Shown in pieces: positions 51,115-61,044 of a DNA stretch of 64,000 nucleotides (its first letter is position 1; every line of letters begins with the position of its first letter). Source of the stretch: Candidatus Heimdallarchaeota archaeon (GTDB taxonomy: Archaea; Asgardarchaeota; Heimdallarchaeia; Heimdallarchaeales; Heimdallarchaeaceae); NCBI GenBank assembly GCA_030603365.1, contig JAUVXV010000006.1, forward strand, positions 110,306-174,305, written 5' to 3'. A program made the translations under genes and the position numbers. The notes under the pieces are model-generated. The model saw nothing but the letters and a program-made list of their open reading frames with translations, was not told where the DNA came from and did not search any database.

Positions 51115-52047
51115 CTAATTGACTGTGAGTACTTTCCTTGAATTTTCTGTAATGATTTTCTTGATCAATTCCTCTTCTATTCCTTCTTCAACACAATAAG
51201 GAACAAATTCCTGGAAAAATCTTGCATAAGGTCTCATTGGCCATTCTTCTTTTTCTTCTTTAACCCAGAATGAACCTGAATCTTGTCCAAAAAGCAACTG
51301 AGGAATTAGATTTTCTTCTTTCAATTTTTCTATTGCAGGAGGATATTTCTTGAAATCTTGTACAGAACCTATTCCATCAAATTGTAACCATATTCCTTTC
51401 TTCCCAAATTCAAGAATTTTTTCCATATCCATTTGACCATCAGCATGTACCCAGATGAATCTATGATAAGGTAGGTTTTCTTCTTCAATAATTTTGATAG
51501 CACTAGGCACAGATGATGCGTCCCAGATATGACATTGAATACGCATTCCTGTTTTCTTACTTGCTCTTGCTGCAGCTCGAAGGATTTTCTCTTGTAAAGG
51601 AAAGATCTCTCCTTCATCACCTAATGCTAGTTTAATATAACCAGGCTTAATTCCAGTGTCATCTATACCTTCTTCAAATTCTCTTGTCCAGACATTAGCT
51701 ATTTCATCAATGGTCATTTTCTTAATAGAATCAGGAATGCTTAGCCCTTTCACAGTACTTCCATCCCACGCACCTGTACAAGTGACAATGTTGAGACCTG
51801 ATTGTTTAGAACATTCGACTAGAACATCTAGATCTCTTCCTAGACCGAGAGGTGTAGCTTCCACAATAGTTTGACAGCCTTTGTTTTTTGCTTCAATCAA
51901 ATAAGGTAAGACATATTCCACAACTTCTTCAATAGTATATGTTCTTTCCCCGCGATCTGCTCCAATTATATCTACTACTATGTGTTCGTGCATTAATGTA
52001 ACACCTAAATCTTCCTTTGAAATTGGTCCCAAAACGGTATTTATCAT
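51115..52047 (-). CDS. Phosphotriesterase-family metal-dependent hydrolase
   Basis: A 310-residue protein of the phosphotriesterase/PLL superfamily, a binuclear metal hydrolase with a TIM barrel. All ligands are visible: His pair in LMHEHIVVD (residues about 19-21), the carbamylated Lys in GYIKLALGD, His in QCHIWD, His in WVHADGQMD and Asp in LLFGQDSGS. Members cleave lactones, organophosphates or sugar phosphates; the substrate is unknown here. It is a single-gene unit; AAACGG-rich DNA before the ATG shows no clear ribosome site. Confidence 0.85.
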   Translation of the reverse strand: MINTVLGPISKEDLGVTLMHEHIVVDIIGADRGERTYTIEEVVEYVLPYLIEAKNKGCQTIVEATPLGLGRDLDVLVECSKQSGLNIVTCTGAWDGSTVKGLSIPDSIKKMTIDEIANVWTREFEEGIDDTGIKPGYIKLALGDEGEIFPLQEKILRAAARASKKTGMRIQCHIWDASSVPSAIKIIEEENLPYHRFIWVHADGQMDMEKILEFGKKGIWLQFDGIGSVQDFKKYPPAIEKLKEENLIPQLLFGQDSGSFWVKEEKEEWPMRPYARFFQEFVPYCVEEGIEEELIKKIITENSRKVLTVN

Positions 52048-52204
52048 TTTATTATAACTCTTTCCAATCGTTTTGGAAAGATGAATTCACACACTTAAAA
52101 CTCTTATCAGAAATAAAATCGTTGGGATTAAATTGAAATACAGAAAAAGGTTCAAGTGTTTGTTCTATTCTAACTGAAAAAAAAGCTTAAAATTGACTTA
52201 GTAT

Positions 52205-53536
52205 TTATTTCTTTGCAAATTTAAAGAATGATGATTCCTTATCCAAGTAAAGTTGATGTGACATTCCTACACTTTTCTTGTAGACTAGCCCTTTTCTTTC
52301 CATTTTGGCCACTATTCTAGATAAAGTTGCTTTTGATATTTCCGTGTTTCTAACTATTTGCGCTTGACTTATTCCTGGGTTTTCTATTACTTCTTTGATT
52401 ACTAACATCTCATTCTCATTTAGAAATCCTTCTAGTTTCTCTATATTCATCCCTCTGATTTGCTCTTGGGTTTTCTTATCCTCAATTACTTGTTCTACGG
52501 GTTTCAGCTGTCTATACATATAGAAAGCAAATCCTCCTAAAGCAAGAAAAGCAATACCCAAAACTAGTCCTACAACTGTCCAAGGATTTGATCCTTCTTC
52601 TACATAAACTGACACTTCGCAAGTAATTTCTAGTAAGCTCATATTGGTAGAGAAGAAGATAGCACCTGCAAAACTCCCTTCTTGAGAGATATCTAGTTCA
52701 GCAATGATTTCTTTCTGTGATGATGGATTCAAAACGATGAAATTAACAATCTCAAGTCTTGAATCATTAGTAACAATATTTACTCTAACATATGAGTTGA
52801 TTAGATTTTGAATAGTAAATTTCTGTTTCAAAGTTTTTCCACTTCGAGTGATATTCCCTATATTCCAAATAGTTGGACTGACGGATATTACCTCATAGGC
52901 TAAAGATGCTTTAAATTCCACAACTAGGTTGAAATCATCTAGCATAATTGTGTCCCAAGTCATCATGATTCTCTGATCAATTACACTTGTAGTTTGTGGG
53001 GGAGGAGTTGTTGAAAGTAGAACTAGATACTTCTCAAGATAAACAATAGCTGAGAAAACTGAAACAGTTTGTGTCCAATTTACTGAAAAATCTAACATCC
53101 TATTCTGAACTATCGTTTTTGTTGGAATTAAACCGAATATTAAAGCAGAATATTTTTCCCCCAAGTTTAGTGCTCTTTGTAGTTGAAAGGTAATTGAAGT
53201 AACATCTAATGTCTCATTATAACCCGAAATTATCAGAAGTTCATTGGACAAAGAATCAACAACTGAAACATCACTCACATTTCCTTTAATCGTTACTGTA
53301 TCAAGAAATCTAGTTGCATTCTCTTCAATCTGGATATATTCAATGGTCAGATTCATTCTTGCAATCATCAGATAAATGTTGACAACTAAATCAACCTTTG
53401 ATATTGCAGTTTGAAAAGATTGGTTAAGAACAGGAGCTTCTTTCTCTGGTATTTGTTTTCCCGAAATATGAGAAAGGTTAGTAGATGAAATTATGATAAG
53501 GAAAATTACCATAGAAAGAGCTGTTCTCCTGCTCAT
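52205..53536 (-). CDS. Membrane-anchored winged-helix regulator
   Basis: A 443-residue protein with a signal peptide or first helix, a beta-rich extracellular region of about 320 residues, one membrane helix (about 340-362, VVGLVLGIAFLALGGFAF) and a cytoplasmic C-terminal winged helix of the MarR type (EMLVIKEVIENPGISQAQIV, EISKATLSRIVAKMERKGLV). The topology allows an outside signal to control DNA binding directly, without a kinase. It sits between the phosphotriesterase-like and PepSY-repeat genes. Targets are unknown; the PepSY gene and itself are the nearest candidates. Confidence 0.75.
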   Translation of the reverse strand: MSRRTALSMVIFLIIISSTNLSHISGKQIPEKEAPVLNQSFQTAISKVDLVVNIYLMIARMNLTIEYIQIEENATRFLDTVTIKGNVSDVSVVDSLSNELLIISGYNETLDVTSITFQLQRALNLGEKYSALIFGLIPTKTIVQNRMLDFSVNWTQTVSVFSAIVYLEKYLVLLSTTPPPQTTSVIDQRIMMTWDTIMLDDFNLVVEFKASLAYEVISVSPTIWNIGNITRSGKTLKQKFTIQNLINSYVRVNIVTNDSRLEIVNFIVLNPSSQKEIIAELDISQEGSFAGAIFFSTNMSLLEITCEVSVYVEEGSNPWTVVGLVLGIAFLALGGFAFYMYRQLKPVEQVIEDKKTQEQIRGMNIEKLEGFLNENEMLVIKEVIENPGISQAQIVRNTEISKATLSRIVAKMERKGLVYKKSVGMSHQLYLDKESSFFKFAKK

Positions 53537-53630
53537 TTAACCACATTTTTTACTTACTTATACTAGTTAACATAAGGCTAAGGTATATTATATTCATTGT
53601 GTCTACTTTAACACAAAAAAAAGGAAAAGA

Positions 53631-54977
53631 TTAGAGAACTACTTCAATTGGTCCAACTGGTTCATCATATTGATAGTTTTCAATTGATAAAACAGTCAAA
53701 TCGTAGTCATCTATCATAATCCATAATCCATCATAGAAATCTAGGCTGTAGATATCTACATACCAGAAACCATCATAGAAGTATAGCCACATCTCGTATT
53801 CAGGATTGTCATTTATGAAATCTATAACCTCAGTGAGAGCCATTACTACAGCTATTACTTCACTCTCTTCATGTTGTGGAGGGACAGGTAAATATTGTTC
53901 TATATAGAGTATTTCTCCAGTTAGATCATCAATTTCTAAGAAGCAATATGCATCCCATTGAATCTCTGACCAAATCCAGACATACCAAGTACCAAATCCA
54001 TCATACCAGACATCTATGAAAGCATCTTCATACTGAGCTAGAAACTCTTGCACTTCTACTGTTGCGTTTGCTATAGAGAATATTTCCTCAGCAGTTCTTG
54101 TTGCAGGAATTGTCATCCATTTATCGATTATCTCTCCTGTTACGTCATCTATCCATACTTCCATCCAGTCCATGTAGTCGAGTGAGGAGAATCCTACAAT
54201 CCAGGTTATGTTATCTGTCCAGTACATAGGCTCATCCATTTCTGGATTTGTATCAAAAGTATCATAGAATTCTGTTAGATAGACATACATTTCATATTCG
54301 GGATGATCAATTATGAATTGCTGAACATCAAGATCAGCTAAAGCAATATCTACTACTTCATCAACAGTTAGTACTGTTTCATAGAAATCATCAGAAGAAT
54401 AGACCTCAATAATCTCACCTGTTATGTCATCAATAATTGCACTGCACCAAGAGTAGTAATAGTTATCATAGAAATCAACGTACCAGTATTGGAAATAATC
54501 ATAGAAAACATAGACTTCGTAATCTGGATGATCAGTGACAAATTCTTGCACTTTTTCATTAGATAGAGCGATGTTTATTACTTGTTCCTCTGTAAGGTTA
54601 GAATCCTCAGAAGCTATAAAGGTTTCAACTAGAATTGCTTCAGCTGTTAAATCGTCAATAACAACAAGAGCATAGCTATAGAAATCATCAATGACGAAAA
54701 ATAGAGCGTACCATAATTCATATTCTGGATCAAAGAAAAGATACAGTTCTACTTCTTCAAATTGAGCTAGAAACTCAGTTATTTCAGGTATAGTAGTTAG
54801 TAGTGCTTCTACTTCTGTTTCGCTTAAATTAGAGTTTGTATATAGTATATCATCAGGATTCTTTTCTCCCATTGGAAATATTCCCAATTCATCAGCCGAG
54901 AGAGCTAAACCTATTGCTATAGAACCAAAGAGTAGTGCCAAAATCCCGATGGTTATCATCGTGTGAGTTTTCTTCAT
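53631..54977 (-). CDS. Secreted protein with about five PepSY-like repeats
   Basis: A 448-residue acidic protein. ATG 54977 follows GGTGAATAA. After the signal peptide come five units of 75-85 residues, each with a VxxFLAQ/DHPEYE start, a YVWYDxxxYWYVDF middle and VIDDLTGEIIE end, the pattern of PepSY/YpeB domains. The family often blocks or tunes peptidases. Many Trp, Tyr and Asp residues are present. No membrane anchor is seen at the C-terminus, so it may be released. A secreted caspase-like peptidase lies 4 kb away, but any link is speculation. Confidence 0.7.
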   Translation of the reverse strand: MKKTHTMITIGILALLFGSIAIGLALSADELGIFPMGEKNPDDILYTNSNLSETEVEALLTTIPEITEFLAQFEEVELYLFFDPEYELWYALFFVIDDFYSYALVVIDDLTAEAILVETFIASEDSNLTEEQVINIALSNEKVQEFVTDHPDYEVYVFYDYFQYWYVDFYDNYYYSWCSAIIDDITGEIIEVYSSDDFYETVLTVDEVVDIALADLDVQQFIIDHPEYEMYVYLTEFYDTFDTNPEMDEPMYWTDNITWIVGFSSLDYMDWMEVWIDDVTGEIIDKWMTIPATRTAEEIFSIANATVEVQEFLAQYEDAFIDVWYDGFGTWYVWIWSEIQWDAYCFLEIDDLTGEILYIEQYLPVPPQHEESEVIAVVMALTEVIDFINDNPEYEMWLYFYDGFWYVDIYSLDFYDGLWIMIDDYDLTVLSIENYQYDEPVGPIEVVL

Positions 54978-54984
54978 TTTATTC

Positions 54985-55052
54985 ACCGATATAGTTAGGG
55001 TGAAACAACCTATATAACTTTAGAAAAACGTATGTTCCACAAAGTGAAACAA
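54985..55052 (-). promoter_or_regulatory. Promoter of the PepSY-repeat gene (duplicated segment, copy 2)
   Basis: On the minus strand it holds AAGTTATATAGG, a TATA box, about 30 bases before the start region. The segment matches 51002-51072 over about 65 bases, including the CACTTTGTGGAACATACG upstream part, which may be a regulator site. Confidence 0.55.
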
Positions 55053-55137
55053 GACATATTATTTAGAAAAATAACGTTAGATTATATTGGTAGCTTTCTG
55101 GAAAACAGTTATTAATGAAAAAAGAAGCTTTTTCTTC

Positions 55138-55671
55138 ATGTCGGAAATAAATCAATCTGACAAAGAACTCGTTTCAGGTAAAAAAGGCATTTTTTCTTTA
55201 CCAGGTTTTCCTCTTGTTATCGGTTGTATTGGTAAAAATCTTATCACAGTAGCTGCAATTAGCATGGTTTCTTTTGATAATCCTCCTTTAATCATGATGG
55301 GAATTGTTCCAAAAAGATATTCCTTTGAATTGATAAAAAAAATAAAGGATTATTCTATTAATATCCCAACAACTGATCTTTTAGAAGCCGTACAATATTG
55401 TGGAAAAGTCTCTGGAAGGGATGTAAAAGATAAATTTGAAATTGCTGGGTTAACACCTGTCAAAGCTTCAAAAATCAGTTCATATCTGATAAAAGAATGT
55501 CCTGTTAATCTAGAGTGCAAAGTCGTTCATACTCTCGATTTGGGAGGAAGTCATACTTGGTTTGTTGGTGAAGTAGTTGCAGCTCATATAACCAAGGATT
55601 ATAGCAGATCGAAAGCTATCATGTTTTGGCCTGGAGAATATAGATATGTTGGAGATGTAATTGAAAAATAG
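55138..55671 (+). CDS. Flavin reductase-like FMN-binding split-barrel protein
   Basis: A 177-residue protein of the flavin reductase / HpaC-like family (FPLVIGCIGKNLITVAAISMVSFDNPPLIMMGI, RYSFELIKKIKDYSINIPT, GRDVKDKFEIAGLTP, HTWFVGEVVAAH). It binds FMN in a split barrel and reduces flavin or acts on an unknown substrate. ATG 55138 fits the family N-terminus; the longer frame starting 55087 is less likely. It converges with the tautomerase gene, with 58 bases between. Confidence 0.8.
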   Translation: MSEINQSDKELVSGKKGIFSLPGFPLVIGCIGKNLITVAAISMVSFDNPPLIMMGIVPKRYSFELIKKIKDYSINIPTTDLLEAVQYCGKVSGRDVKDKFEIAGLTPVKASKISSYLIKECPVNLECKVVHTLDLGGSHTWFVGEVVAAHITKDYSRSKAIMFWPGEYRYVGDVIEK

Positions 55672-55729
55672 TTTTGAAAAAAAGTATTATCTAATTATTT
55701 ACAATAGATTAATTGAGCTAAAACCAGAA

Positions 55730-55912
55730 TTATTGTTCTGAAGCTGGTTTCCCATTCATTCCCCAATGAGTTTTTGGATATTCTTGAACTAACACCCTAA
55801 CTGATTCAGGTTTAGAACCCATTTTCACGAAAACATCTGTTATTCCTGCAATTACTTCTTTGATTTGTTCCTCTGTTCTACCTTCCCATAACTGTACTTG
55901 AACTACTGGCAT
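55730..55912 (-). CDS. 4-oxalocrotonate tautomerase
   Basis: A 60-residue protein, the length of 4-OT monomers, that begins MPVVQVQLWEGRTEEQ. Pro after removal of Met is the catalytic base of the family; Arg11 and an Arg near 39 fit the substrate-binding arginines. It isomerises 2-oxo-enol acids, as in aromatic meta-cleavage, or a related substrate. It stands alone. A decayed copy lies at 46.8 kb. Confidence 0.9.
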   Translation of the reverse strand: MPVVQVQLWEGRTEEQIKEVIAGITDVFVKMGSKPESVRVLVQEYPKTHWGMNGKPASEQ

Positions 55913-55958
55913 ATTTATTCACCTTAATTTTATTTTATTCTTGTTTTCAGTTAATAGA

Positions 55959-56126
55959 TTAATTATTAATTTTCTTGTTCGGCACTAGTTTTTCGCTCTC
56001 TAAGTTTGTGCAAATTAAAAAATAACCTAAGAGACTTCCAAGAGCTGCAGCGGCAGGTATTTCTGCTAATACAAAAGGGGCATGAGTAAAAATATCTCCA
56101 CCTACTTCACCCCCTCTAATGAACAT
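55959..56126 (-). CDS. Possible 55-residue membrane mini-protein
   Basis: ATG 56126 to TAA 55959 encodes MFIRGGEVGGDIFTHAPFVL, a hydrophobic helix (AAAALGSLLGYFLICTN) and a charged tail. It could be a small membrane protein or the C-terminal end of a lost larger one. No ribosome site is clear. The other parts of the 55913-56269 interval hold nothing I recognise. Confidence 0.35.
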   Translation of the reverse strand: MFIRGGEVGGDIFTHAPFVLAEIPAAAALGSLLGYFLICTNLESEKLVPNKKINN

Positions 56127-56269
56127 CTATTCATCTCTTGTCATAAGTTTAGACCACACATTTGGTTATCAGTGGATTTGTATAATCATCTAATTATTGT
56201 AAGAAATGTTTGTTTATTGAAAGAGTGTAATTTAAGTATTTGATTGTTTTATCCTTCTTAAGAAGTGAA

Positions 56270-57001
56270 ATGATGGATAATGATGTCATAGTTAAGACTC
56301 AAGATTTAGTTCGCTCTTTCGAATTTGGTGAAACAGAAGTTTTTGCTTTAAATGGGGTTGATTTTGAGGTTTATAGAGGAGAGTTTGCTTGTGTCTTAGG
56401 TCCTTCAGGCGCTGGAAAAACAACCTTATTGAATATGATAGGCGGGATCGACTATCCCACAAAAGGCAGAGTTATTGTTGATGGTGAAACCATTAGTGAT
56501 TACAATAAAGATGATTTGAATGATTATCGACGTGATAGTGTTGGTTGGGTTTTTCAATTCTTCAATATTGTAGCCAGCTTACGAGCTTGGGAAAATGTAG
56601 GATTAGCTCTTGAATTTCAAGGTATTAAGGATAAGAATGAGATTAAATCTAGATCTTATGATATACTTAAGAAAGTAGGATTGGAGGGAAAAGAGCTAAG
56701 GTTTCCTAGTCAATTATCAGGTGGAGAGCAACAAAGAGTCGCAATTGCTAGAGCACTAGTAAAAAAGCCCAAACTCATCGTGGCTGATGAACCTACAGGC
56801 AATCTTGACTTTGTAACAGGTCAGAAGATTGCGGAACTGATTAGAGAATTGAATAAAGAAGAGGGTACGACACTCATAGTTGTATCACACGATATTAGTA
56901 TTACTCAATATGCAGACAGAGTTTTTCACCTTAGAATGGGTAAAATCGAGAAAATAGAGAATCAAATAAGTAATAGCAATTACAAAAAAGTGAGAGTGTA
57001 A
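56270..57001 (+). CDS. ABC transporter ATPase (MacB/LolD type)
   Basis: A 243-residue ATPase with Walker A GPSGAGKT, signature [15 protein letters not shown], Walker [13 protein letters not shown] and H-loop VSHD, and the MacB/LolD/FtsE-like FNIV-x-LRAWENV loop. ATG 56270 follows AAGAAGTGA. It is directly followed by an FtsX-like permease (4 bases), so the two form a mechanotransmission-type or lipoprotein/peptide export complex at the membrane. Confidence 0.9.
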   Translation: MMDNDVIVKTQDLVRSFEFGETEVFALNGVDFEVYRGEFACVLGPSGAGKTTLLNMIGGIDYPTKGRVIVDGETISDYNKDDLNDYRRDSVGWVFQFFNIVASLRAWENVGLALEFQGIKDKNEIKSRSYDILKKVGLEGKELRFPSQLSGGEQQRVAIARALVKKPKLIVADEPTGNLDFVTGQKIAELIRELNKEEGTTLIVVSHDISITQYADRVFHLRMGKIEKIENQISNSNYKKVRV

Positions 57002-57005
57002 TTTG

Positions 57006-59486
57006 ATGAAAATTTTAACCAAGAAGACTTTCCGAGAGATTTGGAAAAATAAATTTAGATCACTCTCTATTGTTCTTATTATTGCACAAACAATTGCACT
57101 TCTAGCAGGTTTAAGAGCTGGACATCCAATTCTGTTTAACACTTATGATTTAAATCTAACATATTATAACGTCGCTGATGGAACATTCACTTTCTCTGAA
57201 CCTATAGAATCGAACAATGTTACCGAGATTAGAAATAATCTAGTATTTATGGAAGAGAATAATATTACAAAAATAGAAGGAAGAATTCAATATTTAACAG
57301 AAATTGTTTACAAAGGAGAAAAGTTTCAAGCAGTGGTTTATGGTATAAACTATCCCACCGACGTAAACCAATTGGTCATTGAGAAAAAAGCAGAAGATAT
57401 CACTAATACAAGTCTAATCCTGCAATCAAATTCAAGTTGTCTTTTAGAAACACATTTTGCTGGAGGATTTTTGGGTCAAAGTGTAGAAATAGAAGACCAA
57501 TTAGAGGTGAAATTCCCTGATAGTGATATCAATTTCACTGTCAAAGGAGTTGCACAAGATTCTTATTATTCATATATGGTTGATGAAAACTCGAAAATGC
57601 CTTTACTAGGTAATCTTGCAGTCATCTGGATAAACCTACAGATTGCACAAGAGCTTAGGTATGATGGAAATCCTTTGATTAATCAAGTACTGTTTACTGT
57701 AGAAGATAAGCTTAACACAGACCAGATTCTTCCTGCTGCTAATGCACTCTCTTATTATTTTAGTAGTCAAAGTATCCCTGCAAACTCGATGAAATTTACA
57801 GTTTATAATGAAACTGATGAATATGTAATGTTTATTGGAGATGCTGGAGCAGTCGATAAAGCTGGTACTATTTTTGGCATTATTGGGCTTATTATATGTG
57901 TTGTAATCATTTTCAATACTTTGAATAAAATGATTTATGCTCAAAGGAAAAATATAGGTTTATTCTTGGCTATGGGATCTCCTAAACGCAAAATTCTATT
58001 TCATTATATAGGTATTACCCTGTTTCTTACTATTTTGGGAATTATTCTTGGTATCCCATTTGCATATGGAATAGCAATAGGAATGGCATATCTTGTTTCT
58101 GGATATATGTATGGTTTTCACCAGATTGATCTTTCTTTACCAACCGAGGAATTCGTTTATGCAGGGGTCATTACTTTAGGCGTATGTGTTGTTTGTTCAA
58201 TCCTAAGTGCATGGACGATAACAACAGTTACACCTCGTGAAGCAATGACTGCTACTTTCACACGAATCAAAAAAGCTAGAAAAACTTTTGCTGAAAAAAT
58301 ATTCGGTTGGATTCCAGGTTTTAAAACCATCCACATGATAGTTCCTCTTCGGGAAGTGTTTTTGAAGAAGAAAAAGAGTCTAATAACTATTCTAGCTCTG
58401 TGTACGTCAATGATTTTCCTAATCAACTCTCTTGCAATGGTTTACAATATCTTCGATCTAATGATTGCTAATTTTGATGAGTATAATACTTACGATGTAC
58501 AAGTTGTTCTTGAGAATCCATATCATGTTAATTATATTAACAAGTTCTTGAATAATGACAGCATAGAAGTTTTACAATCCATTAACCATCATGAGATTTT
58601 CGTTAATGTTTATACGAAAATTATCCATGATGGAGAATTACTAAGTTGGACAGAACTTGCTTGTTATCAAGAGAACTCAACGTTACGGTCATTCAATGTT
58701 ATCAAGGGTGATTTGGATCATAAATCTGATTTAACCAACGACAGCATTTTCCTTGGTACAGCAATTGCTAGTAAGTATAACTTAGAATTGAATGATATGA
58801 TAGAGGTTGGTATTCTATCTAATTACTCAGTTGAAATCGTTGGATTAGTAGGAGAGTTCATTGACTATTCTGTTCTCTGGACCTATGAAGCTTTACAAGA
58901 CAGTGGAGCTAGTTTCTACTTTGGATTATTACCTAACAGAGTCAATGGAATACTATTTACTGTAAACGAAGATACAGATTTAAAATATATTAGAGACGAA
59001 TTTGAAACACATTTTAATATTACTTCTTGGATTGAATCCGATATAGCTAAAGATACAACCCTAGCTCTCATGCAATCATTTTTAGGAATAACGATTCTCT
59101 TCCTCGGAATAGGTATTCTAATAGGAGTGCTATTTAGTTTTCAGTCAATGTATATAGCTTTTATTGATAGACAGCAAGATTTTCTATCATTCAAAGCAAT
59201 GGGAACGAAAAATAAACATATTCGGAGGATTATCTTTTGGGAAAATGCTATTCTCAATCTCGTTAGTCTTATTCTCACAATTCCAGTTGCATACTTAACC
59301 TTTTGGTGGACAATAGATTATATGCTTGGAGGTAATTTCTATATGCCAACTACCATTCCTTGGTTCGCTTGGCCGTTAGTCTTTCTCCTATCACTATTTA
59401 CCTTATGGTTAGCAACATCTAGATTAGTAAGAAGAATAAAGAAAATGAAACTTGCTGATGAATTAAGACAATCAGGAATAACCTAG
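57006..59486 (+). CDS. ABC transporter permease with two FtsX domains
   Basis: An 826-residue membrane protein (ATG 57006). An N-terminal helix, an extracellular MacB-like periplasmic-core domain of about 240 residues and a first FtsX domain (GTIFGIIGLIICVVIIFNTL, GLFLAMGSPKRKILFHYIG) are followed by a second set (MIVPLREVFLKKKKSL, then FLGIGILIGVLFSFQSMYIA, FKAMGTKNKHIRRII). About ten helices fit two fused permease halves as in MacB-like families. It acts with the ATPase encoded directly upstream to export a substrate or transmit force. Confidence 0.85.
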   Translation: MKILTKKTFREIWKNKFRSLSIVLIIAQTIALLAGLRAGHPILFNTYDLNLTYYNVADGTFTFSEPIESNNVTEIRNNLVFMEENNITKIEGRIQYLTEIVYKGEKFQAVVYGINYPTDVNQLVIEKKAEDITNTSLILQSNSSCLLETHFAGGFLGQSVEIEDQLEVKFPDSDINFTVKGVAQDSYYSYMVDENSKMPLLGNLAVIWINLQIAQELRYDGNPLINQVLFTVEDKLNTDQILPAANALSYYFSSQSIPANSMKFTVYNETDEYVMFIGDAGAVDKAGTIFGIIGLIICVVIIFNTLNKMIYAQRKNIGLFLAMGSPKRKILFHYIGITLFLTILGIILGIPFAYGIAIGMAYLVSGYMYGFHQIDLSLPTEEFVYAGVITLGVCVVCSILSAWTITTVTPREAMTATFTRIKKARKTFAEKIFGWIPGFKTIHMIVPLREVFLKKKKSLITILALCTSMIFLINSLAMVYNIFDLMIANFDEYNTYDVQVVLENPYHVNYINKFLNNDSIEVLQSINHHEIFVNVYTKIIHDGELLSWTELACYQENSTLRSFNVIKGDLDHKSDLTNDSIFLGTAIASKYNLELNDMIEVGILSNYSVEIVGLVGEFIDYSVLWTYEALQDSGASFYFGLLPNRVNGILFTVNEDTDLKYIRDEFETHFNITSWIESDIAKDTTLALMQSFLGITILFLGIGILIGVLFSFQSMYIAFIDRQQDFLSFKAMGTKNKHIRRIIFWENAILNLVSLILTIPVAYLTFWWTIDYMLGGNFYMPTTIPWFAWPLVFLLSLFTLWLATSRLVRRIKKMKLADELRQSGIT

Positions 59487-59515
59487 AAACAAAAAAAATG
59501 AACTGAAGTGAAAAA

Positions 59516-61015
59516 ATGAAGAAATTAATCATTATTGGAGGAGGTTTAGGTGGTTTATCTACTGGTATCTATGCTCAATTGAATGGTTTTGATACTACTA
59601 TTTTCGAAAAAAATCCCGTACCAGGTGGTCTTGCTGCTTGTTGGAAAAGAGGTGATTATCTAATCGATGGTGGAATTCATTTTCTTTCTGGGTATAAACC
59701 TGGACTTTCTCTTTATAATGTTTTCAAAGAAGTTGGTGCTCACAAAGCAGAATGTGTAGACATAGAAACATATGCTAGATATGTAGATGAGAAAAGTGGA
59801 ATAGTTATTGATATCTCTGCTGATTTAGATAAATTCCAAGCTGATCTTCTTTCTTTATTTCCTGAAGATAAGAAAAAAATTAACCATTTCATTAAAGCAA
59901 CTAGAGGATTAAGTAAAACTGATATTAGCGAATTTGGGTTCAAAGAACCTTTAGAGCTAATGAGAACTAGAGATTGGATAAAAGAATATTGGCAGAATAG
60001 AAAAGCTCTCAAATACTTCATGGGCAAATCTATGAAACCTGTTCGGGAATATGTTAAGGATATACATAATCCATTGTTTAGAGATCTCCTCCTTTACATG
60101 TTCTTACCAAGTGTTCCAATAGTTTTTCTTTGGATGGTCTTAAGTTTTGTTTCTCAAAAGCAGATGGGAGTGTTGAAGAGAGGGTCTTTAGATTTTGCTA
60201 AAAAATTAGAAGAAAGATATCTGGAACTGGGAGGAAAAATCGAATATAAATCTCAGGTCAAAGATATTCTTGTTGAAGCTGATACAGCTGTAGGGATTAG
60301 CATAGAAGATGGAATAGTACATAATGCAGATTTTGTAATCTCTGCAATAGATGGACGTACTGTAATCTATGAAATGCTTAATGGGAATTATACAAATGAC
60401 AAGATAAATGAAATTTATAGCAAATGGAAGACCGTTGATCCTTTTGTAAGTGTGAGTCTTGGAGTAAATATGGAGTTTAAAGATGAAGTATGGATGACGC
60501 TCTTCAAAACCACAGACCCTGTTATAGTCGCTGAGGAAGAAAATGATACTGTCATGATTCGTTTCTTTAACTACAGTCCTTATTTCGCTCCAGAAGGAAA
60601 AACAGTCATTCAAGTAGATTTTGAAACTGAATGGGAATATTGGTTTGTTTTAAGTAAAGATAAGAAAAAATACAATCAAGTGAAGAAAGAATTAGCTGAA
60701 AGTACTATAGAATGGTTAGAGAAAAGATACCCTGGAATAAAAGATAAGATTGAGGTTACAGATATAGCAACTCCTTATACCTACTGGAGATATACACTCA
60801 ATGAAAAGGGATCATACATGGGGTTCCTACCCACGGCAGATGCATTTACTTCCAATGTTGAGAAGAGATTACCAGGCTTAAGTAATTTCTATATGTCAGG
60901 TCAATGGTCTATGCCAATGGGAGGAGTGCAACCAGTAATCTATTCAGGTAAACATGTTATTCAGCTATTATGTCATGATGAAGGAAAAAAATTCTCAACT
61001 AATAAAAAAGGATAA
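59516..61015 (+). CDS. CrtI/retinol-saturase-like FAD oxidoreductase
   Basis: A 499-residue flavoprotein. The N-terminus has the FAD-binding GGGLGGLSTGIYAQLNGFDTTIFEKNPVPGG fingerprint in 10-45 and the C-terminus the MSGQWSMPMGGVQPVIYSG block that contacts FAD. The length and the spacing match phytoene desaturase, carotenoid isomerase and retinol saturase relatives. It may reduce or desaturate isoprenoid chains. A ribosome site GAAGTGA precedes the ATG. It follows the ABC genes by 29 bases on the same strand, so co-transcription is possible. Confidence 0.8.
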   Translation: MKKLIIIGGGLGGLSTGIYAQLNGFDTTIFEKNPVPGGLAACWKRGDYLIDGGIHFLSGYKPGLSLYNVFKEVGAHKAECVDIETYARYVDEKSGIVIDISADLDKFQADLLSLFPEDKKKINHFIKATRGLSKTDISEFGFKEPLELMRTRDWIKEYWQNRKALKYFMGKSMKPVREYVKDIHNPLFRDLLLYMFLPSVPIVFLWMVLSFVSQKQMGVLKRGSLDFAKKLEERYLELGGKIEYKSQVKDILVEADTAVGISIEDGIVHNADFVISAIDGRTVIYEMLNGNYTNDKINEIYSKWKTVDPFVSVSLGVNMEFKDEVWMTLFKTTDPVIVAEEENDTVMIRFFNYSPYFAPEGKTVIQVDFETEWEYWFVLSKDKKKYNQVKKELAESTIEWLEKRYPGIKDKIEVTDIATPYTYWRYTLNEKGSYMGFLPTADAFTSNVEKRLPGLSNFYMSGQWSMPMGGVQPVIYSGKHVIQLLCHDEGKKFSTNKKG

Positions 61016-61044
61016 GGCAGTTTTTAAAGACAGTATTGGGAATT

